Assembly: GCA_023426935.1 (NCBI GenBank)
Contig: JAEZBR010000020.1
Span: 1 to 7,568, forward strand
DNA from: Bacillota bacterium
GTDB taxonomy: Bacteria; Bacillota_I; Bacilli_A; Erysipelotrichales; Erysipelotrichaceae
Direction of reading: 5' to 3'
Length of the DNA: 7,568 bases
In this document: piece by piece, positions 5,621 to 7,568 of the stretch
Numbering within the stretch: position 1 is the first letter of the stretch
Layout: each line of letters starts with the position of its first letter
Notes under the pieces: generated by a model
What the model saw: the letters and a program-made list of their open reading frames with translations, nothing else
Database searches by the model: none
What the model was told of the DNA's origin: nothing
Program-made: the position numbers and the translations under genes

Positions 5621-6334
5621 ATGAATGAATTATTGATTAGAGGTTTAATGATTGATTGGACTAAGATTGATCAAACCAGTTATCTAAGAAAAATACCCGC
5701 ACTGAATAAACTTGAAAGTTTAACTTTTACCAAACCGGTAACTTTTTTCATTGGCGAAAACGGCAGCGGTAAATCAACCTCATTGGAAGCGATTGCCATG
5801 GCCTATGGTTTTAATCCGGAAGGTGGTACAAAGAACTATCATTTTTCTACCTATGATTCCCATTCGGAACTTTATGGTCATTTAAGACTCGCGAAAGGAA
5901 TTCGCAAAGCCCGATGGGGATATTTTCTTCGGGCAGAAAGTTTCTATAATGTCGCCACCCAAGAAGAAGATTATGCGGATTCCAGTCATCCTTCCGATTA
6001 TTTTCATCAGAAATCGCATGGTGAAAGTTTTTTGACGATGATGGAACAGCAGTTCCAAGCCGATAGTATCTATTTTTTAGATGAACCGGAAGCCGCTTTA
6101 TCGCCCCAAAGACAACTGGCCTTATTAAGAGATATCTTCGAACTAACAAAAGAAGGATCGCAATTTATCATCGCGACCCATTCACCAATCCTATTAGGAA
6201 TTCCTGAAGCGTCGATCTTGAGTTTTGATGAAACACTTCAGGAAATAAAGTATGAAGACACTACTAGCTATCAGATCACGAAAATGTTTATCAATGATCG
6301 GGAACATTTATTATCGAAACTGCTTGAAGAATAA
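5621..6334 (+). CDS. Stand-alone ABC/SMC-like AAA ATPase (COG3910-like)
   Basis: A soluble 237-residue ATPase containing all the ABC nucleotide-binding marks in one short domain. These are Walker A GENGSGKST (45-53), a signature-like SHGES (132-136), Walker B IYFLDEPEAAL (150-160; D154, E155) with the D-loop SPQRQ right after it, and the switch histidine in THSP (H187). There are no membrane helices, no partner permease next to it and no long coiled coil. Proteins of this pattern resemble the predicted ATPases of COG3910; their role is not established. AAGGAG lies 11 bases before the ATG. The gene follows the glucosidase in the same direction across a hairpin, so it may be expressed by read-through. 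It could instead be the ATPase half of a small defence-like or repair module, but no nuclease or toxin partner is visible here. Confidence 0.85.
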   Translation: MNELLIRGLMIDWTKIDQTSYLRKIPALNKLESLTFTKPVTFFIGENGSGKSTSLEAIAMAYGFNPEGGTKNYHFSTYDSHSELYGHLRLAKGIRKARWGYFLRAESFYNVATQEEDYADSSHPSDYFHQKSHGESFLTMMEQQFQADSIYFLDEPEAALSPQRQLALLRDIFELTKEGSQFIIATHSPILLGIPEASILSFDETLQEIKYEDTTSYQITKMFINDREHLLSKLLEE

Positions 6335-6336
6335 CG

Positions 6337-7568
6337 CTACTCTGTTCGTAAAGCTGTAATCGGATCTTTATTCGCTGCCATTGAGGAGGGAATAATTCCC
6401 GCAATCAAAGTTAAAGCGACACTGATTAAGATAAGAATGCCGGCGGAGCCCAAAGGCAATTCTGCGGTTAAAGTCGGAATTCCCGTCAGTTTTCTAATAA
6501 TCAGGTTGATGGGATAATTCAATAAAATGGTCACAACAACGCCGATGATTCCGGAGCCTAAGCCAATCAAGAAAGTCTCGGCACTAAAGACATGGCTTAC
6601 ATCATGCTTAGAAGCTCCCATCGCTCTTAGTAGCCCAATCTCCTTGATTCGTTCAAGAACGGAAATATAAGTAATAATCCCAATCATTATCGAGCTGACA
6701 ACTAGCGAAACCGCGACGAACGCAATCAGAACATAACTGACCGTATCGACGATTGTTTTAACCGAAGAGATAACGGTCGCAGCGACATCGGTATAAGTGA
6801 TGACATATTTATCGTCACCGGCTTTGGTCATCTGAGTATTGTAATCAGCGATGAAATCCTGGAAATCATCCTTGGTATCGAAATCTTTGAAATAAAGGTC
6901 AATGCCGTAAGGTTTATCCGCATCCGCATAATCCAAACTGGCTAGATTGCTTTCCGCCGTATACTCTTTACTGGCACTGGTCTGATAAGTTTTCATGATC
7001 CGGGAAAGATCTTCCTGCGTTAAATTAAAAGTAATTGCCGAAGCCATCTTAGTACCATCCACGTTTAAACTTCCGGCAACATCCTGAACTAAAGTCGTGG
7101 AAAGATTAGTCATGATCGAAGCAATCTGCGTCTTCGAATTGGCTTCCGTCAAAGTGGCTGCAAACTGGCTGATAACTCCTTTTGTTGCGGCCGCCGAAAG
7201 ATAATCGGTGACTTTCGTTGAAACCTCAGCGGAACCGATACTGCCAACATTGCTGCTTAACAAACCTTTCGTCAGTTGAACGATAATCGGACTTAAATTC
7301 TCTTTCTTTAAAGAATATTTGGTCGCGACTGTTTCAATCTGACTTTGAACTTCCGCTTTGCCAAAATATGCCGTCACTATCGGATCGATATCCGTCAACT
7401 GGAGGATAAACGGATCTCCTTTATCCCTAATCAATTCATTCAATAATCCCGTACCTAAAGTATTCGTCAAAGCAGTCAAATCCGTTTGGGCCGGAACCGT
7501 ATTGGTCGTGACATTAGACAAAGCTTTCTGCAAAGATTGCGAAACTAAATTGGTAATGGTCGTCTGAT
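6337..7568 (-). CDS. ABC transporter permease with MacB/FtsX-type C-terminus, 5' end outside the window
   Basis: The frame stays open from the right edge to TAG at 6339-6337, giving about 410 residues of the C-terminal part of a larger protein; the first in-window start (TTG at 7533) is not the real one. In numbering from that TTG, residues 1 to about 255 are an extracytoplasmic domain rich in Ala, Ser and Thr. Three membrane helices follow (about 264-290, 319-340 and 361-383). Between the first two lies the FtsX-like cytoplasmic segment ERIKEIGLLRAMGASKHDV (294-312). The ending DPITALRTE is typical of MacB-like permeases, often fused to their ATPase domain in Bacillota. It would use ATP-driven movement to act on peptides, lipids or envelope components; the substrate is unknown. 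The stop lies two bases from the convergent ATPase stop, so the two transcripts must run into each other. Confidence 0.85.
   Translation of the reverse strand, partial: QTTITNLVSQSLQKALSNVTTNTVPAQTDLTALTNTLGTGLLNELIRDKGDPFILQLTDIDPIVTAYFGKAEVQSQIETVATKYSLKKENLSPIIVQLTKGLLSSNVGSIGSAEVSTKVTDYLSAAATKGVISQFAATLTEANSKTQIASIMTNLSTTLVQDVAGSLNVDGTKMASAITFNLTQEDLSRIMKTYQTSASKEYTAESNLASLDYADADKPYGIDLYFKDFDTKDDFQDFIADYNTQMTKAGDDKYVITYTDVAATVISSVKTIVDTVSYVLIAFVAVSLVVSSIMIGIITYISVLERIKEIGLLRAMGASKHDVSHVFSAETFLIGLGSGIIGVVVTILLNYPINLIIRKLTGIPTLTAELPLGSAGILILISVALTLIAGIIPSSMAANKDPITALRTE

Noticed and set aside
5621..6334. ATPase considered as part of an antiphage defence system.
   Set aside because: No nuclease, toxin, reverse transcriptase or other effector lies beside it, and the neighbours are metabolic and transport genes.
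1..7568. Possible TGA recoding (Mollicute-type code), considered because no gene here ends in TGA.
   Set aside because: Tryptophans I checked are TGG and all frames are full length under the standard code. Six stop codons are too few to show avoidance of TGA.

Overview
The window looks like a chromosomal segment of a low-GC, cell-walled member of the Bacillota, probably class Bacilli. The evidence is AT-rich codon use, Gram-positive Shine-Dalgarno sites (GAGG, AAGGAGG), two membrane-anchored NodB-type deacetylases, a zinc-ribbon membrane protein, an oligo-1,6-glucosidase-like GH13 enzyme and a permease with a MacB/FtsX-type C-terminus. Tryptophans I checked are read from TGG and the genes end in TAA or TAG, so there is no sign of TGA recoding. 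I cannot name a genus.

Layout. Positions 1-47 may hold the last codons of a plus-strand gene from the left, followed by a strong hairpin terminator (48-84). Positions 85-190 hold nothing I can name. On the minus strand, two tandem paralogous deacetylase genes (2720-1461 and 1459-191) form an operon with a 1-nt gap. Their promoter (TTAACA, 18-bp spacer, TATAAT) sits so close to the ATG that the mRNA is predicted to be leaderless. Back to back with it, a short divergent region drives a plus-strand set: a Cys4 zinc-ribbon protein with about five membrane helices (2826-3635), a GH13 alpha-glucosidase with an unusual N-terminal extension of about 88 residues (3645-5552), and, after a hairpin terminator or attenuator, a stand-alone ABC/SMC-like ATPase (5621-6334). 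Two bases further on, a minus-strand ABC permease gene converges and runs off the right edge (6337-7568).

How the genes may work together. The deacetylases would act outside the membrane on wall or surface glycans. The glucosidase would act in the cytoplasm on short alpha-1,6-linked glucosides. It is translationally coupled to the zinc-ribbon membrane protein, which hints at a link whose nature is unknown. The ATPase may be expressed by read-through of the hairpin. The permease belongs to a separate unit.

I see no tRNA, rRNA, CRISPR array, insertion sequence or phage gene. The most notable items are the leaderless operon start, the extended glucosidase with altered GH13 signature positions, and the tandem deacetylases, in which a well-conserved catalytic half contrasts with a diverged N-terminal half. 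I did not find a clear-cut new defence or mobile system.
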